Assembly: GCF_900100355.1 (NCBI RefSeq)
Contig: NZ_FNFH01000005.1
Span: 62,001-126,000 of the forward strand
DNA length: 64,000 nucleotides
Direction of reading: 5' to 3'
Origin: Microbulbifer yueqingensis
GTDB taxonomy: Bacteria > Pseudomonadota > Gammaproteobacteria > Pseudomonadales > Cellvibrionaceae
Translations under genes and position numbers: made by a program
Shown here: piece after piece, positions 28,308-35,399 of the stretch
Numbering within the stretch: position 1 is the stretch's first letter
Layout: each line of letters begins with the position of its first letter
Notes under the pieces: model-generated
Databases searched by the model: none
Told to the model about the DNA's origin: nothing
Seen by the model: the letters and a program-made list of their open reading frames with translations, nothing else

Positions 28308-29656
28308 TGGAAAAACCGAGCTTACCTTCCAATTGGGCCAGTACAAAATTTACCGAAGTACTCGATATTCAGGGCGGAACACAGCCACCCAAGTCTCAAT
28401 TTATTGATGCCCCTAAAGAAGGCTACATTCGCCTATTACAGATCCGCGACTTTGGAAAAAAACCCGTCCCCACTTACATCCCTGACACTCTAAAACTGAA
28501 GAAGTGTGAAGAGACCGATGTCCTGATTGGTCGATACGGAGCCTCACTGGGGCGCATCTGCACGGGCATGGAAGGTGCTTATAACGTTGCACTTGCCAAA
28601 GTTCTTGCCCCAGCCAATATCGAGTCCGACTTCCTGAGAAGGTATCTCGAATCCGAAGTATTCCAGGCGCCTCTTCGGTTGCTCTCGCGTTCTGCTCAGA
28701 ACGGCTTCAACAAGGGAGATTTGGATGGCTTTGATTTCCTACTCCCCCCCGCAGCCGAACAAAAAGTCATCGCCGACAAGCTCGACACCCTGCTGGCCCA
28801 GGTGGAAAAAACCAAAATCCGCCTCAAGAACACCTCTCAGATCCTCAAGCGTTTCCGACAAGCTGTTCTGGCGGAAGCGATAAGCGGAGAATTAACAAAA
28901 ATTTGGCGCAAAAGTAATCGCTCGGGTAAATGGGTCTCCGGCACACTTGGGGAATTTATAGAAAAGCCAAAATATGGGACCTCTGCAAAATCTCAGAAAG
29001 AAGGGCTCATACCCGTACTGCGCATGGGAAATCTGCAAGATGGGAAACTAGACTGGTCCGACTTGGCATATTCATCAGACTTAGAGGAAATAGAGAAATA
29101 TCGGCTCGAGCCTGGTGACATCCTATTCAATCGTACGAATAGCCCAGAGCTAGTAGGCAAGACCTCCATATATCGCGGAGAAAAAGAGGCGATTTACGCT
29201 GGATACCTAATTAAGATCAAATGCTCAGATAAACTAAATCCAGAATTTCTCAACTATCACTTAAATAGCCCTTCTGCAAAAGATTACTGTAAGGCAGTAA
29301 AATCGGATGGTGTAAGTCAGTCCAATATTAATGCCAAAAAGCTCAGCGCATACCCGATTTCTTGCCCACCAATTGAAGAGCAGGCCGAAATTGTCCAACG
29401 AGTAAAGCAACTTTTCTCCAACGCCGACATTATCGAGAAACAGGTCAAAGAAGCGCGGGCGCGGGTCGAGCACCTCACCCAGTCCGTCTTGTCCAAAGCT
29501 TTCCGCGGCGAGCTCACCGAGCAGTGGCGCAAGGAGAACCCGGACCTGATCAGCGGCGACAATAGCGCAAAAGCGCTACTGGAGCGTATTCAGGCTGAGC
29601 AGACCACAAATACACCGGCAAAGCGAACTCGGCAAAAGAAGGCAGTGCCTGAATGA
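28304..29656 (+). CDS. hsdS: Type I restriction-modification specificity subunit
   Basis: A 450-residue HsdS with two target-recognition domains. TRD1 (about 1-140) and TRD2 (about 205-350) are each followed by a helical conserved spacer: LPPAAEQKVIADKLDTLLAQ near 146 and CPPIEEQAEIVQRVKQLF near 353, ending in SGELT and RGELTEQWR. Each TRD reads half of a bipartite target. The TRDs are visibly AT-richer than hsdR/hsdM and the spacers, consistent with exchange of specificity. The target sequence cannot be predicted. Confidence 0.95.
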   Translation: MMEKPSLPSNWASTKFTEVLDIQGGTQPPKSQFIDAPKEGYIRLLQIRDFGKKPVPTYIPDTLKLKKCEETDVLIGRYGASLGRICTGMEGAYNVALAKVLAPANIESDFLRRYLESEVFQAPLRLLSRSAQNGFNKGDLDGFDFLLPPAAEQKVIADKLDTLLAQVEKTKIRLKNTSQILKRFRQAVLAEAISGELTKIWRKSNRSGKWVSGTLGEFIEKPKYGTSAKSQKEGLIPVLRMGNLQDGKLDWSDLAYSSDLEEIEKYRLEPGDILFNRTNSPELVGKTSIYRGEKEAIYAGYLIKIKCSDKLNPEFLNYHLNSPSAKDYCKAVKSDGVSQSNINAKKLSAYPISCPPIEEQAEIVQRVKQLFSNADIIEKQVKEARARVEHLTQSVLSKAFRGELTEQWRKENPDLISGDNSAKALLERIQAEQTTNTPAKRTRQKKAVPE

Positions 29657-29844
29657 TGCTCCACGGCTATTGTCCGCAGATTGAAATCGGCATGCTTGGA
29701 TATGCGCACTGCTACTTACCCGAGCAAACTGCAGGCTAATAAGTATCGAAGTTTATCTGCATTCAACTAAAAATTTCATGAGCACAATGGGCGAGGCTAT
29801 ACACATGCAGCCCTACCCCTCTCTCCTCACAAAGAGCATAAAGA

Positions 29845-31080
29845 ATGACTAATCCTGTAATATTTAGGGTAAATGATGTCACTAGCTGGAGTAAGAGCTT
29901 TGAAAGCTACCAAGAAATACTAGATTTCTTCCAACTAGAGCTTAAGTACTGGGAAGAGTCAAAAAGCAACCTGACGCAAGCGGGCGATGACCTACACCCA
30001 TACTTTCAGTCAGTTAATTATTTTCGAGTTATATTACATCACCTCGAATCCCTAGACGAAGATGAAACGAAAGACTGGGACGCCGCGAGGGCACAAAAAT
30101 ATTTAAGTCAGCTGAACAATCAAATCTCTCAGCTCAGACAACATTGGTTATGGAGCGGGCATTCTTTCACACCTAAATTTTTAGAATGCCATGAAACCTA
30201 TGGAAAAATCGCCGCCAACGAATTCATCCATTTCCTTATTGGGTACAATGGTAATGATGCGAACAAACTCAAGGAAATTGGAAAAAATCTAGCCTATGAA
30301 TATCTCGCTCAAGGATCAGAGACCACGTCCAGGGGAATCTTAGAGAGACAGTCAATTGCTCAAATTCAACAATCATTAGATCGAGCCACCAAGAAATTTA
30401 TTAACAACTCCAGGGAAGCAATTGACAATTTTGAGGAGTGGAAAGCTAGCGCCTCCAGTCTTGCTTGGCGAATAAGCCTTAGATCCGCCAGACTGGAAAG
30501 GAAAATGATAAAAAGGCATGAGGGCTTCTTTGAAAACCTGATTTCCGACATTATCGGGCAGAGGGACAAAGCTGAAAAACGCCAATCAGAGCTGGAGCAG
30601 ACATACCAAAATAAGCTCCGACTTGAAAAACCAGCAGAGTATTGGAACAAAGCAGCGAGACGTCATCGAGACCAAGCAGAAAAGTGGACTACCTGGCTAG
30701 TCGCCTCAGCAATCATCGGAATTGGGTCATTTACAGTATTCTTCATTTCCTGGCTTTCCGGCGTCCAGATTGGGATACAGTTCAACACCGTACAGGGGGT
30801 TGTACTTTTCGGATCAATCCTTGCAGCCTATGCATTTCTCATAAAGACCTTAGCAAAACTCTCTTTCAGCTCATTCCACCTTATGCGTGACTGCGAAGAA
30901 AGAGAGCAGTTAACCTACCTATACCTTGCGCTTATTAACGACGGCAAGCTCAACGAAAATTCGCTCCAAATAGTTCTGCAGTCTTTATTTAGCAGGTCTG
31001 ACACAGGGCTCCTATCGTCCGACTCTAGTCCTACTATGCCAGGAGGAATAGCCGACTTGTTAAAGCTCACTCCCAAATAA
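29845..31080 (+). CDS. Two-TM coiled-coil membrane protein beside the R-M system (DUF6161-like)
   Basis: A 411-residue protein. Residues 1-270 are helical and charged, with coiled-coil character from about 160; EKPAEYWNKAARRHRDQAEK precedes TM1 (about 280-303) and TM2 (about 317-340). The C-terminal cytoplasmic segment REQLTYLYLALINDGK...LQSLFSRSDTGLL has the feel of the DUF6161 family, which I recall from defence contexts; this assignment is from memory. AT-rich, 188 bp after hsdS and the last gene before attR, so it is cargo of the island. A role as defence effector or accessory is inferred from position only. Confidence 0.6.
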   Translation: MTNPVIFRVNDVTSWSKSFESYQEILDFFQLELKYWEESKSNLTQAGDDLHPYFQSVNYFRVILHHLESLDEDETKDWDAARAQKYLSQLNNQISQLRQHWLWSGHSFTPKFLECHETYGKIAANEFIHFLIGYNGNDANKLKEIGKNLAYEYLAQGSETTSRGILERQSIAQIQQSLDRATKKFINNSREAIDNFEEWKASASSLAWRISLRSARLERKMIKRHEGFFENLISDIIGQRDKAEKRQSELEQTYQNKLRLEKPAEYWNKAARRHRDQAEKWTTWLVASAIIGIGSFTVFFISWLSGVQIGIQFNTVQGVVLFGSILAAYAFLIKTLAKLSFSSFHLMRDCEEREQLTYLYLALINDGKLNENSLQIVLQSLFSRSDTGLLSSDSSPTMPGGIADLLKLTPK

Positions 31081-31122
31081 CCCATTCAAATGCAACCCGC
31101 AACCCTCCCAACACATTACCAC

Positions 31123-31154
31123 AGGGGGCCCTTTTGGGGGCCCCTGATAAATTC
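31123..31154. repeat. GGGGGCCC repeats near attR
   Basis: AGGGGGCCC at 31123-31131 and TGGGGGCCCCTGATAAATTC at 31135-31154, close to the element at 19353-19372 by attL (15 of the 20 positions match by eye). The two GGGCCC cores can also pair as a hairpin, so it may double as a terminator for the preceding gene. Confidence 0.5.
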
Positions 31155-31205
31155 ACATGAAATGATGCATACAATATCAATACCTTAAAGACGTAGTTCA
31201 GTTGA

Positions 31206-31221
31206 CGGAGGGCCCACCATT
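31206..31221 (+). repeat. attR: 16-bp direct repeat, far end of the island
   Basis: CGGAGGGCCCACCATT, identical to attL. It is preceded by TAGTTCAGTTG (31195-31205), which resembles the tRNA D-arm TAGCTCAGTTG, so the repeat may sit in a collapsed tRNA remnant. Confidence 0.85.
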
Positions 31222-31712
31222 TTCTCCCCTGCACAGCACTTCCCCGCCAGCATGAATAACCTCTCACGGTAGCGCCAACTGAATCCCGATCTTGCTCGAG
31301 TATTAGCAGCTTGCCTGCCATGATAGGGGAAGCATATCTGCCCTCAAGGTTTTACCCTTACACCAGTGATCCGGTCACCCTGACCCCGAAATAAAGAGCC
31401 AGCGCTCATATCTAACTGGCACGATCACCTAAGTCCTTGATTTTCAGCGTAACTGAAATATGCTCAAGAGCTACACGGTGCTCTAGGCGAATCGAGCCAC
31501 TGGCTATTTATCCCTGCTCGATATTTGTTCATTAGCGTGTGACTAATTGAAATTAAGAGAATTCCTAGCCTAAGGGCCCGATCGCCCCTAGAAATAGTAG
31601 CGAAAGAAATAGTGAGCCCTTCGCCCCAAGAAAGGCGATTGTTGTGTGTATTGCAGTTTTGGCACGGTCAAGTGCCCTCCGATCCAAGTGGGTAAGCGTT
31701 ACAAGTAAAGGC
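31222..31712. other. Noncoding stretch between island and cassette
   Basis: About 490 bp of mixed composition with stops in all frames and no recognised RNA. It separates attR from the attC-like site. I see no gene or promoter here. Confidence 0.6.
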
Positions 31713-31784
31713 ATTTAACAAACGCAAGTTGTCGGACTGGTTTTCCGCGGCGTTCCAAACCAGCCACAAATGCGGGCGTTATGC
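31713..31784 (+). repeat. Integron attC-like recombination site
   Basis: ATTTAACAAACGC at 31713-31725 and TGCGGGCGTTATGC at 31771-31784 form the outer R''/L'' and L'/R' arms, with GTTATGC as the simple-site core. The inner arms CTGGTTT (31737-31743) and AAACCAG (31757-31763) are perfectly complementary. Length about 72 bp and the AACAAACGC...GCGGGCGTTA pattern recall Vibrio-type attC sites. The following gene's ATG lies inside the core, typical for cassettes. No integron integrase is in the window. Confidence 0.65.
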
Positions 31785-32224
31785 AATTAGAGGAAAAGAC
31801 GATAGTGGAAGTAGTTTTCTGGTTAGTAGCTGGGGTAATTGGAAGCGCAGTATTAGTCAAATTTGCGCACAACAAATCTCCTGAATCACGCCTAAATATT
31901 TTAGGCTGCGCGTTGATCATTGCTTCCTTCGTATACTTGGGCTTTTCTGTTCTAGCTTCGAATTTAATTTGGGTTGGAATTGAATCCGCAGGTGTGCTGA
32001 TTTACGGTGCTTTTTTCGTCCTATCCAAAAGTCGTGGCGTCAACTTATTGGCCTTAGGCTGGCTTCTTCATCCTATATGGGACGTTGCTCTCCATTTGTT
32101 TGGTGTAGGCTCCAGCTTTGCCCCCGACTGGTATGCAATAATGTGTATTTCATTTGATATTACAGTGGCTTGTTACATAGTGATTCGAGCACGAGGTGAA
32201 CATTTTCACAACAAAATCGTTTAA
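31781..32224 (+). CDS. Small integral membrane protein, DUF6010-like, in a cassette-like setting
   Basis: A 147-residue protein with four or five TM segments (starting VFWLVAGVIGSAVLVKFAH) and the motif LGWLLHPIWDVALHLF, which I associate with DUF6010 (assignment from memory). AT-rich compared with the host. The ATG is part of the attC core, leaving no Shine-Dalgarno, as is common in gene cassettes. Function unknown. Confidence 0.65.
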   Translation: MQLEEKTIVEVVFWLVAGVIGSAVLVKFAHNKSPESRLNILGCALIIASFVYLGFSVLASNLIWVGIESAGVLIYGAFFVLSKSRGVNLLALGWLLHPIWDVALHLFGVGSSFAPDWYAIMCISFDITVACYIVIRARGEHFHNKIV

Positions 32225-32288
32225 GATCGATTCAAAACACTTGGCATTTTTAGTATGCGTTGAGGTTAGTGGTTAGGATGCACTGTCA

Positions 32289-32309
32289 AGGCTTGAGGCT
32301 TGAGGCTTG
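32289..32309. repeat. Three tandem copies of a 7-bp repeat
   Basis: AGGCTTG repeated three times without gap in the noncoding segment after the DUF6010-like gene. Otherwise 32225-32400 shows nothing recognisable. Confidence 0.6.
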
Positions 32310-32407
32310 AGAAAAAGGAATTGTGTTCAGTCTCACGACAAAGTAAAAAATCATCAAAGAGCGATGAGCCTCAGTCCTGAGTAAGCACAAACATAGCAAT
32401 CACAGGC

Positions 32408-32456
32408 AATTTTCGCCGGCCCCTCGCGGGGCCTCTGCGGGGGTTATACGAAAATT
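32408..32456. repeat. attC-like half site and nested hairpins before the cupin gene
   Basis: AATTTTCG (32408-32415) and CGAAAATT (32449-32456) enclose the hairpin GGCCCC/GGGGCC (32418-32433). TGCGGGGGTTATAC at 32436-32449 resembles the right arm of the attC-like site at 31771 (TGCGGGCGTTATGC), but no matching left arm is visible. It may be a degenerate attC that closes the upstream cassette. Confidence 0.35.
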
Positions 32457-32484
32457 TAGCTCTGAAATAATAAGTATCTAAAAA

Positions 32485-32796
32485 ATGGAAGTTATAAAAA
32501 GTAAAGAATTCATTGCAGATCGGGCCTGGGGATCAAAGCAAATCGCCAACATGCAAGGAATAACCACAAAGCTCCACTGGACGGATAAGCCATATAAATG
32601 GCACGTAAACGATGGGGAAGAAGTCTTCGCAGTTTTAGATGGTGTAGTAGATATGCACTATCGCTTAAATGGTGCTGAAGAAATAGCCGTTCTGGAGGTG
32701 GGAGATATATTCTTCGCTTCTGTTGGTACGGAGCATGTGGCCCACCCAAGAGGTGAAGTGCGCGTACTCGTAGTTGAGAGCGAAGGCAGTGTATAA
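32485..32796 (+). CDS. Single-domain cupin protein
   Basis: A 103-residue small cupin. KWHVNDGEEVFAVLDGVVDM contains the first cupin motif (His, Asp, Glu) and FFASVGTEHVAHPRGEVRVL the second (His). Metal-binding residues seem largely kept. AT-rich, with no strong ribosome site. It lies just downstream of the possible second attC-like site and could be a second cassette gene. Substrate unknown. Confidence 0.8.
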   Translation: MEVIKSKEFIADRAWGSKQIANMQGITTKLHWTDKPYKWHVNDGEEVFAVLDGVVDMHYRLNGAEEIAVLEVGDIFFASVGTEHVAHPRGEVRVLVVESEGSV

Positions 32797-33023
32797 GAAG
32801 GCCGGACAATTTGCTACAGGCCTGCGGCCCTTCGCGGGACAGCTTACCTTGTGCATATGTTGCGCAGATCGCTGCACTCCCATTTTCGCACGAGGTTGAT
32901 ATGACCGCCTCCAGCCACATTCAAAATTCGGCAAAAAGCACCTAAGCTTTACAGACCCATGCCGCCTGGCAGCCGACATGTTAGCTGCTATCACGCTCCC
33001 AATCTCGTCGGAAGGAGAACACT

Positions 33024-33410
33024 ATGCTCACTCTTAATGTCGAAACAACCTGCCGCCTCATCGACCTGGCGAAGGAATTTCATGCCCAGGAGGGGGTGAG
33101 CTTTCCCGACGAGCCGGATAATGCCAGTGGCGACTGGGCACGGCAGATCGTGGCCAGCCACGGGGGCGACAAGACTTTCCAGGAGTTCAAGTCCATCGTG
33201 GAGGACCTGGAGCCAGACCAGCAGCAGGAGCTGGTTGCGCTCCTGTGGTTAGGCCGCGAGGATTACAGCCTGGGGGAGTGGCAAGATGCGCTGGCGCAGG
33301 CTGCCGATGACTGGACACCGGAAACCGCAGAATACCTGGTCGGCCACCCGCTGCTGGCCAATTACCTTGAGAAGGGGCTCGAGCAGTTCGGCCATCGCTG
33401 CAACGAATAG
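33024..33410 (+). CDS. DUF3775 family protein
   Basis: A 128-residue acidic protein with the family pattern EDLEPDQQQELVALLWLGR, EWQDALAQAAD and YLVGHPLLANYLEKGLEQFG. AAGGAG precedes the ATG. Codon use is GC-rich like the host, marking return to the core genome. DUF3775 has no known function. Confidence 0.88.
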   Translation: MLTLNVETTCRLIDLAKEFHAQEGVSFPDEPDNASGDWARQIVASHGGDKTFQEFKSIVEDLEPDQQQELVALLWLGREDYSLGEWQDALAQAADDWTPETAEYLVGHPLLANYLEKGLEQFGHRCNE

Positions 33411-33505
33411 CCGCTGTCGCCTGCACCTGGTCTCTCATAGCTGGCGGCCCGCCCGATATCTTCGGCGCGGGTATAGTCGAGGCGACTGACCGCACCCTCA
33501 CTCAT
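33362..33505 (-). other. Short ORF with good ribosome site, possible 5' remnant
   Basis: 47 codons from ATG at 33505, preceded by AGAAGGTAAAG. The first 25 residues (MSEGAVSRLDYTRAEDIGRA...) look like a real protein start, but the frame then runs antisense into the end of the DUF3775 gene and stops. Perhaps the start of a gene lost by deletion. No family recognised. The rest of 33411-33730 holds nothing else. Confidence 0.3.
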
Positions 33506-33730
33506 CTTTACCTTCTCTTTCCCGGAGCGCGGCTGGTTCTCGTATCTGATAATGCGGGGACCGAGCCAGTGGAGGCCTGCGGAAAAGTCCGGTACGCTAG
33601 CGCTAATATCCGCGCCAATTACACAGTACCTTGAGAGTCCAGACCGCAGGTAAAAAACGCGACCTGGTCTGCGCGTTAAAGGTAAGCATCTTAGTGCCAG
33701 CAAATATGTGCCTCATTACGAGCAAGCAAT

Positions 33731-34183
33731 ATGGCTTCAACACCTGAAATCCTCAATGCCAGCGCCAGCGCGATCCAGCTTGCACTGGCTCCCGCTTTCC
33801 TGCTGACCGGGATTGCCGGCATGCTCGCCGTAATGACCGGCCGCCTGGCCCGGATCATTGATCGCGGCAGGGCCCTGGCCGAAGGTGAGATTGACCCCTC
33901 GATGATTAAACCAGGTTCGATTGATGACGAGCTTCGAGCCCTTGATCGCCGGAGACACTATTCCAGCGTGGCAATTACAGCCTCCACGATTGCAGCCCTG
34001 TTACTATGCCTGGTAATCGCCATGCTGTTTCTCGGTGTGATGATTGATGCACCACTGGGCAGCGTCGTCGGCGCCCTGTTTGCTGCTGCGATGCTGGCGC
34101 TTATCGCCGGCCTGGCATTCTTTCTACGCGAGGTTCACCTGGCGATGCAGAGCATTCGCATACCGGACCTCAAGCTCGACTGA
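33731..34183 (+). CDS. DUF2721 membrane protein
   Basis: A 150-residue protein with three TM segments: about 15-37 (LAPAFLLTGIAGMLAVMTGRL), 76-98 and 104-126. LTGIAGMLAVMTGRLARIIDR is the DUF2721 signature. Function of the family is unknown. Standalone gene; weak ribosome site. Confidence 0.85.
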   Translation: MASTPEILNASASAIQLALAPAFLLTGIAGMLAVMTGRLARIIDRGRALAEGEIDPSMIKPGSIDDELRALDRRRHYSSVAITASTIAALLLCLVIAMLFLGVMIDAPLGSVVGALFAAAMLALIAGLAFFLREVHLAMQSIRIPDLKLD

Positions 34184-34273
34184 AGGTAGCCAGCCGGCCA
34201 GCCGGATTCGTCGTGGTTCCCTGACACCAATTACTCTTGTGCAAACTCTTGTTGACGAACCATATCTTCCAAT

Positions 34274-34297
34274 ACTATAGTTGCAAGTACCACCTAT
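34274..34297. promoter_or_regulatory. Operator-like 24-bp element upstream of the MarR gene (copy 1)
   Basis: ACTATAGTTG, four bases, then TACCACCTAT-type end. It matches 21 of 24 bases with the element at 34791-34814. A TTGACG (34251-34256) upstream suggests that it overlaps the promoter, fitting autorepression. Confidence 0.65.
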
Positions 34298-34320
34298 TTT
34301 AATGATGGCATCGATTCCTC

Positions 34321-34779
34321 ATGTCTAAAGATCGACTACGCAAGCAGGGCACGGCCCTCTACCACGCTTTGTCACACCTGGTGCGCGTGTATCAGTCGAG
34401 AGACAGGGAGCACATCTGCTGTTATGACATTTCCATCACCCAATGTAACCTCCTTGAGGTGCTGCTGGACCACGGCGCAATGCGTCCGCTCAATCTGGCC
34501 CAGCACCTGATGCTAGACAAGAGCACTACCAGCCGGGTCGCAGAGACGCTGGTAAAAAAGAATTACGTCGCGCGTACCCCGGACCCGACCGATGGCCGGG
34601 CCCAGCTGATCGACTTGACCGAGAACGGGCGCGAGCTGGTGCTGAAAATCAGGGATGAATTGATTGAGGAAGAGATGGCAATACTGCGAGACCTGCCAAA
34701 GTCGGTCCAGGATGAGGCACCGGGGTTATTGATCAGGCTCGCCAAGGCCGCCCAGAAGCGGACCTCCTGCTGCGGCTAA
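34321..34779 (+). CDS. MarR family transcriptional regulator
   Basis: A 152-residue MarR winged helix: DNA-binding region LNLAQHLMLDKSTTSRVAET, and a basic wing DPTDGRAQLIDLT. Unusual are Cys pairs at about residues 37-38 (ICCYD) and the C-terminus (SCCG), which could bind thiophilic metals or arsenicals. First gene of a set with a GNAT acetyltransferase and a flavin monooxygenase; copies of a shared operator lie before it and after it. Inducer unknown; an arsenical is a reasonable guess. Confidence 0.88.
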   Translation: MSKDRLRKQGTALYHALSHLVRVYQSRDREHICCYDISITQCNLLEVLLDHGAMRPLNLAQHLMLDKSTTSRVAETLVKKNYVARTPDPTDGRAQLIDLTENGRELVLKIRDELIEEEMAILRDLPKSVQDEAPGLLIRLAKAAQKRTSCCG

Positions 34780-34790
34780 AAAATTTTGAC

Positions 34791-34814
34791 ACTATAGTTG
34801 TCACTACCACCTAT
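34791..34814. promoter_or_regulatory. Operator-like 24-bp element before the GNAT gene (copy 2)
   Basis: ACTATAGTTG then TACCACCTAT after four variable bases; overlaps a TTGACA (34787-34792). It differs from copy 1 only at three positions in the centre. It implies a separate MarR-regulated promoter for the two downstream genes. Confidence 0.65.
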
Positions 34815-34855
34815 AGTTATCTAGAAGGTGACCTCCTAAATTAGATGGTAAACAT

Positions 34856-35371
34856 ATGAACGCGAACACTAGCCACCTGGTTCGCTCTGCCGAACCGGAC
34901 GACGCCAAGGCGATTACTGCTATTTACAATCAGGGGATCGCTAACCGTACCGCAACCTTTGAAACAAGGGCGCGGAGAGTAGAAGAAATCGAGGAATGGC
35001 TGGCTCATTCCCACCGCTGGCCGGTACTTGTCTCTCAGTTGAATGGCGAGGTGGTTGGCTGGGCGGCACTCAAAGAGTATCGCTCGCGCCAATGCTACGC
35101 CGGTATAGCTGAATTTTCTATTTATGTGGATGAATGCCATCAAGGCAAAGGACTGGGCAAGCCCCTGCTGGATCAGCTGCTGGTTACGGCGAGGTCCAAA
35201 GGCTTCTGGAAGGTCTTGTCCAGAATTTTCACATTCAATAATGCCAGCCTGGCGCTGTGTAAAGCCTGCGGGTTTCGGCAGGTGGGAACCTATCAAAATC
35301 ACGCAAATCTCGACGGGCGCTGGCTTGATGTCGTCATCGTCGAAAAACTGTTTTTAGAGAACCAAACCTGA
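34856..35371 (+). CDS. GNAT N-acetyltransferase, ArsN/phosphinothricin acetyltransferase-like
   Basis: A 171-residue acetyltransferase. RSAEPDDAKAITAIYNQGIA and TATFET near the N-terminus and the acetyl-CoA loop VDECHQGKGLGKPLL are typical of the PAT/ArsN1 group, which acetylates phosphinothricin or arsinothricin. FNNASLALCKACGFRQVGTY is also family-like. Preceded by operator copy 2 and followed by the monooxygenase after 28 bp. The arsenic link is inferred from the neighbours. Confidence 0.75.
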   Translation: MNANTSHLVRSAEPDDAKAITAIYNQGIANRTATFETRARRVEEIEEWLAHSHRWPVLVSQLNGEVVGWAALKEYRSRQCYAGIAEFSIYVDECHQGKGLGKPLLDQLLVTARSKGFWKVLSRIFTFNNASLALCKACGFRQVGTYQNHANLDGRWLDVVIVEKLFLENQT

Positions 35372-35399
35372 TTCGGGTTTTCACACAAGGAAAGGCATC

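Larger units (their letters stand above)
19215..31221. mobile_element. Integrative genomic island in tRNA-Ile2 with type I restriction-modification cargo
   Basis: About 12.0 kb between two copies of CGGAGGGCCCACCATT, the 3' end of tRNA-Ile2 plus two bases. The integrase lies at the tRNA-proximal end, as in P4-like elements. Gene order: integrase, DUF6387-like, AlpA, small ORF, winged-helix protein, noncoding repeats, hsdR-hsdM-hsdS, DUF6161-like membrane protein. No structural phage or conjugation genes are present, so it is a satellite-like or passively mobilised island. Composition is mosaic: hsdR/hsdM are GC-rich like the host, the rest AT-richer. Confidence 0.85.

Noticed and set aside
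31781-32796. Part of the tRNA-Ile2 island
   Set aside because: It lies outside the exact att repeats and has cassette-like flanks, so it is a separate acquisition.
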